In this document: positions 18,230-22,255 of the stretch, piece by piece
Layout of the letters: every line of letters starts with the position of its first letter
Position numbering within the stretch: the stretch's first letter is position 1
Assembly (NCBI GenBank): GCA_032718475.1
Contig: JAUCBJ010001968.1
Location: 1 to 22,255 of the forward strand
From: Nemertoderma westbladi
Taxonomy: Eukaryota > Xenacoelomorpha > Nemertodermatida > Nemertodermatidae
DNA length: 22,255 bases
Direction of reading: 5' to 3'
Made by a program: the position numbers and the translations under genes
Notes under the pieces: generated by a model
The model's input: the letters and a program-made list of their open reading frames with translations, nothing else
Told to the model about the DNA's origin: nothing
Databases searched by the model: none

Positions 18230-18950
18230 GGGGTTGGTCCCAAGTCACAATACTATTAACTTGTGCTTCAAATTATCATTTTTCTATAAATTTTAACATT
18301 TGTTTAGTCTGGTTACTATGGTAACAGGATTTTCTAATTCACCTCAATCGGCTCGGCAATGGACCTTATAGATACGTTGCGAAAACCCAAGTATATATAT
18401 TACAGTTTTGGTACAAATAGTTATGAACATAGACTTGAATGATATAGACTTTAATAAACTACAGTTACCATGGTAACTAGATATTTCTGGAAGCTTTGAG
18501 TTTTACAAAAAGTACCCAATAGGAGACCAGATAACACATACCCAGTTTCGGAGAATGTTATCGTGAAGTCTAGGTTCAAAATGAACTATTTTTATGTCAA
18601 AACATATGTTTGCAGCGGTAGCCATGGAAACTGAAAAATAGAACAATGTAGTTCGGATGTAGAATATGTGATATAGTGGGGATAGGGGTTGATCCCAAGT
18701 CATAATACCTTTAACATGTGCTTCGAATTATCAATTTATAAATTTGAACATCTGTTTAGCCTGTTAACTGAATTTCCTAGTTAACCTCAATCGGTTCTGC
18801 TATGGCCCTTATACTTAGGTTGTTAGGTTGAGAAACCCCAAGTTTATATCTATTACAGTTTTGCTACAAATAGGGTTATAATTATTGACTTAAATTACAT
18901 AGACTTCTTTCTAAGTCCGTTGCCATGGAAACCAGATATTTCCTGGATTT
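18230..18950. repeat. 455-bp repeat, about 1.6 copies, with X-box-like palindromes
   Basis: Sequence from 18230 (GGGGTTGGTCCCAAGTC) recurs at 18685 (GGGGTTGATCCCAAGTC), 455 bp later. Similarity extends to about 18950, with diverged copies. Inside the first copy, three 14-bp near-palindromes of the GTTRCCATGGYAAC type lie at 18312, 18464 and 18618, spaced 152 and 154 bp. The second copy keeps the one at 18919 (exactly 455 bp from 18464) and has lost the centre of the one expected at about 18767, leaving GTTAAC. The repeat may itself derive from three ~152-bp monomers. Confidence 0.85.
18464..18477. promoter_or_regulatory. X-box-like palindrome (RFX-type)
   Basis: GTTACCATGGTAAC is a perfect palindrome matching GTTRCCATGGYAAC, the known RFX-family X-box consensus, at all positions. 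Related sites are at 18312-18325 (one mismatch), 18618-18631 (two) and 18919-18932 (one). There is no gene nearby, so function is unproven; the motif may simply be a conserved part of the repeat. Confidence 0.4.
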
Positions 18951-19502
18951 GAGACCCATCCCACACGATGCGCCTTGATGAGTAGTACAGTATATACATG
19001 CAAAATTTCAGAGTAGTGTCTACATCATTGTCCAGAATAGGGTGTTTCCCTTCACTTCTATGGGGCTTTCTATTATTCCTACCTGTCCCAAATACGATGT
19101 GTAATGATTTCCAACCTGTCCAATATAGGGGCATCCAATCAAATCATCATATGAGCCAACTCCTCGTCATCGGACCAATACCAACATTCCTACAGTTAGG
19201 CATCTCCCTTATTGGCTATATAATGTAAAGGTTAATGGAAAATTCCACTGATATATAATCCAAGTGTCAGCTACGAATCCGGGGCTCATTATAACAACCT
19301 ATACTGGACCAAGCAACGTATTTGGGACCAGAGCTGGTTGAGGTATATGTACAGTGGAAATTCCCATTCTAAATAAGGGCATTTGGAATACATGTTCCCT
19401 AGTTATGGTTAAAGATATACTGTGGGTGCCTTGCAAATGGCCTGTAAGACTGTGATGCATTATAGGCTATAGGGTCATCATAGTCACGTTATTTCATTTC
19501 AT
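18951..19502. other. Unique AT-rich spacer
   Basis: No gene is supported. A few phrases (CCAGAATAGGGTGTTTCCC at 19033-19051; CTGTCCCAAATA at 19082) already resemble the GTCCC-x-ATAGGGTG modules of the downstream satellite, so this may be an ancient, decayed edge of it. Confidence 0.5.
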
Positions 19503-19556
19503 GTTGTTCAATTTATTCATATTGTGCAATTTATTCATGTGGTGCAATTTATTCAC
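19503..19556. repeat. 18-bp tandem repeat, three units
   Basis: Three copies of a G(T/G)TG(T/C)AATTTATTCAT-like unit, differing at a few positions. Confidence 0.9.
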
Positions 19557-19639
19557 TTATAATAAATCTAAATACATTCGTATAATAATAATTAAATGAC
19601 AATCAAATTAGTGATATCGCAACCTCCTCCCCCAGACTC

Positions 19640-21978
19640 AACTCATCCCAAATAGTCCTTCATAAGTCTAAAATTTGACTCAAATAGGTGTTAGAGTCCC
19701 ATATAGGTTGATTTTGTCCAAAATAGCCTGTAGCTTTATCAAAATTGTTTCAAATAGTTTATAAATGTAAAGGAATACTGAAAAGAATATCGACTTCATA
19801 ATCATAGCTTTAATTCCAATTTGTCCCAAATAGGTTATTTATGTCCCATATATGGTGTTTTATGTCCCATACAGGGAGTTTTTATCCCAAATAGCATGTA
19901 ACATTCTCAAAATGATTTTACATAGTTTATAAATATAATGGAAATACTCAAAAGAAAATAGAATCCACTATCATAGTTTTAATTAAAATTTGTCCCAAAT
20001 AGGTTGTTTGTGTCCCATATAGGGTGTTTGTGTCCCGTATAGGGTGTGAAGTGCTTATAATGATTTCAAATAGTTTCGAAATGTAATGGAATACTCAAAA
20101 GAATATAGAATTCACTATCATAGCTTTCATTTTAATTTGTCCCAAATAGGTTGTTTGTGTCCCATATAGGGTGTTTGAGTCCCATATAGGGTGTTTGTGT
20201 TCCAAATTGCGTGTGACTTTCTCAAGAGGATTTTATATGGTTTATAAGTATAATGGAATACTCAAAAGAAAATAGAATCCACTATCATAGTATTAATTTA
20301 AATTTGTCCCAAATAGGTTGTTTGTGTCCCATATAGGGTGTTTGTGTCCTGTATAGGGTGTGAAGTGCTTATAATGATTTCAAATAGTTTCGAAATGTAA
20401 TGGAATACTCAAAAGAATATATAATTCATTATCATAGCTTTAATTTCAATTTGTCCCAAATAGGTTGTTTTCGTCCCATATAGGGTGTTTTTTGTGCCAA
20501 ATAGCGGTGACTTCCTCAAAATGATTTTACATAGTTTATAAATATAATGGAAATACTCAAAAGAAAATAGAATCCACTATCATAACTCAAATTTAAATTT
20601 GTCCCAAATAGGCTGTTTGTGTCCCATATAGGGTGTTTGTGTCCCATATAGGGTGTTTATGTCCCAAATAGCGTGTGACTTTCTCAAAATGATTTTAAAT
20701 AGTTTCTAAATCTCATGGAATACTCAAAAGAATATAGAATTCACTACCATAGCTTTAATTTAAATTTGTCCCAAATAGGTTGTTTTTGTCCCATATAGGG
20801 TGTTTGAGTCCCGTATAGGGTGTGAATTGCTTATAATGATTTCAAATATTTTCTAAATGATAATGGAATACTCAAAAGATAGAATTCACTATCATACATA
20901 GCTTTAATTTAAATTTGTCCCAAATAGGTTGTTTATGTCCCATATAGGGTGTTTGTGTCCCATATAGGGTGTCTGTGTCCCAAATAGCGTGTGACTTTCT
21001 CAAAATGATTTTACATAGTTTATAAATATAATGGAATACTCAAAAGAAAATATAATTCACTATCATAGCTTTAATTTAAATTTGTCCCAAATAGGTTGTT
21101 TTTGTCCCATATAGGGTGTTTGTGTCCCTTATAGGGTGTGAAGTGCTTATAATGATTTCAAATAGTTTCGAAATGTAATGGAATACTCAAAAGAAAATAG
21201 AATTCGCTATCATAGCTTTAATTTAAATTTGTCCCAAATAGGCTGTTTGTGTCCCATATAGGGTGTTTATGTCCCAAATAGCGTGTGACTTTCTCAACAT
21301 GATTTTAAATAGTTTCTAAATCTCATGGAATACTCAAAAGAATATAGAATTCACTACCATAGCTTTAATTTAAATTTGTCCCAAATAGGTTGTTTTTGTC
21401 CCATATAGGGTGTTTGAGTCCCGTATAGGGTGTGAATTGCTTATAATGATTTCAAATATTTTCTAAATGATAATGGAATACTCAAAAGAATATAGAATTC
21501 ACTATCATACATAGCTTTAATATAAATTTGTCCCAAATAGGTTGTTTATGTCCCATATAGGGTGTTTGTGTCCCATGGTGTTTGTGTCCCAAATAGCGTG
21601 TGACTTTCTCAAAATGATTTTACATAGTTTATAAATATAATGGAATACTCAAAAAAGAAAATATAATTCACTATCATAGCTTTAATTTAAATTTGTCCCA
21701 AATAGGTTGTTTTTGTCCCATATAGGGTGTTTGTGTCCCATAAAGGGTGTTTGTGTCCCAAATAGCGTGTGACTTTCTCAAAATGATTTTACATAGTTTA
21801 TAAATATAATGGAATACTCAAAAGAAAATAGATTTCACTATCATAGCTTTAATTTCAATTTAATCCCAAATAGGTTCTTTTTGTCCCATATAGGGTGTTT
21901 GTGTCCCATATAGGGTGTTTGTGTCCCAAATAGCGTGTGACTTTCTCAAAATGATTTTACATAGTTTATAAATATAAT
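19640..21978. repeat. ~150/167-bp satellite with nested 20-bp modules
   Basis: About 14 units start at TTTGTCCCAAATAGG (19820, 19989, 20136, 20303, 20450, 20598, 20764, 20914, 21081, 21228, 21374, 21527, 21692, 21859), with a decayed unit before 19820. Each begins with two to four ~20-bp modules of the type GTCCCATATAGGGTGTTTGT. An AT-rich body follows, ending ACTATCATAGCTTTAATTT. Two body types occur: type A (GTGTGACTTTCTCAAAATGA) and type B (GTGAAGTGCTTATAATGA or GTGAATTGCTTATAATGA). They mostly alternate. A ~610-630-bp four-monomer block is duplicated (20598 onward and 21228 onward). No reading frame is maintained. Confidence 0.95.
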
Positions 21979-22255
21979 GGGGCACGCAGTGATATAATGA
22001 ATGGTATGTGATAGAAATGTTCTCGAAAATGAATATTACTTTTTTTGTTCTGTTGTCCCGCTTAAATTGATATACAGTGTAGGCATGGGGCATGTGATGG
22101 TTGGGGTGGATTTATTTATTAAGAAACAGTGGATAAGCTTATTTGGATCAACGGATCGCGATGTTGAAAACAAAAAGCAATTAAAAAAAACAAAAAAGTT
22201 TTTTTATTCTATCATGTGCCAAATTTAATGGAATTTTCAAACTCAAGTTATTACC
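21979..22255. other. Right-edge flank, no gene seen
   Basis: The satellite ends abruptly inside a unit after TATAAATATAATGG. The remaining sequence is AT-rich and unique within the window, with A-runs near 22180-22200. Short open stretches here lack recognisable protein features. Confidence 0.5.

Noticed and set aside
18895-19228. Open frames on both strands near the 455-bp repeat
   Set aside because: They partly translate the repeat; nothing conserved is visible.

Overview
This is a eukaryotic, almost certainly invertebrate-animal, intergenic window. It has no operons, no ribosome-binding sites and no dense coding. Most of it is AT-rich non-coding DNA carrying retrotransposon remnants and tandem arrays. 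The retroelements (a Ty3/Gypsy-type LTR element and three different non-LTR/LINE lineages, one with the RTE-like C-terminus common in marine invertebrates and arthropods) fit a non-vertebrate metazoan. I cannot name the phylum from sequence alone. No complete host gene, tRNA, rRNA or CRISPR is visible.

Layout. 1-2215: the 5' part of a GC-rich Ty3/Gypsy element on the minus strand (gag, zinc knuckles, protease and the first residues of RT, then a probable LTR); it runs off the left edge. 2340-2689: two copies of a ~150-bp direct repeat. 2745-3935: the 3' end of a decayed LINE (LINE-A, minus) whose 3' terminus merges into ten perfect copies of a 26-bp repeat. 4026-4347: a tiny LINE-like coding scrap (plus) and a possible orphan exon (minus). 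4661-7297: a 2.6-kb minisatellite with a 17-bp unit. 7298-8899: AT-rich DNA with one weak coding remnant. 8911-11227: a 5'-truncated RTE-like LINE (LINE-B, minus) with an unbroken RT reading frame and a perfect 11-bp target-site duplication. 11239-14078: a third, broken LINE (LINE-C, minus). 14180-15757: 49 units of a 32-bp satellite. 15758-17460: AT-rich DNA with a long inverted repeat and a degenerate ~105-bp repeat. 17778-17990: a ~46-bp repeat. 18230-18950: a 455-bp repeat carrying RFX X-box-like palindromes. 19503-21978: an 18-bp triplet repeat, then a ~150/167-bp satellite with higher-order structure. 21979-22255: nothing recognised.

How it fits together. Nothing here acts as a pathway. 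The window records retroelement insertion followed by decay, and tandem-repeat expansion with homogenisation. About a third of it is tandem repeat in at least six unrelated families. LINE-B looks youngest (clean target-site duplication, no stops). LINE-A, LINE-C and the LTR element carry stops or frameshifts. The most informative signals are the 26-bp repeat that encodes the C-terminus and stop of LINE-A, the CpG-biased decay of the 17-bp array, the higher-order patterns in three arrays, and the regularly spaced X-box-like palindromes.
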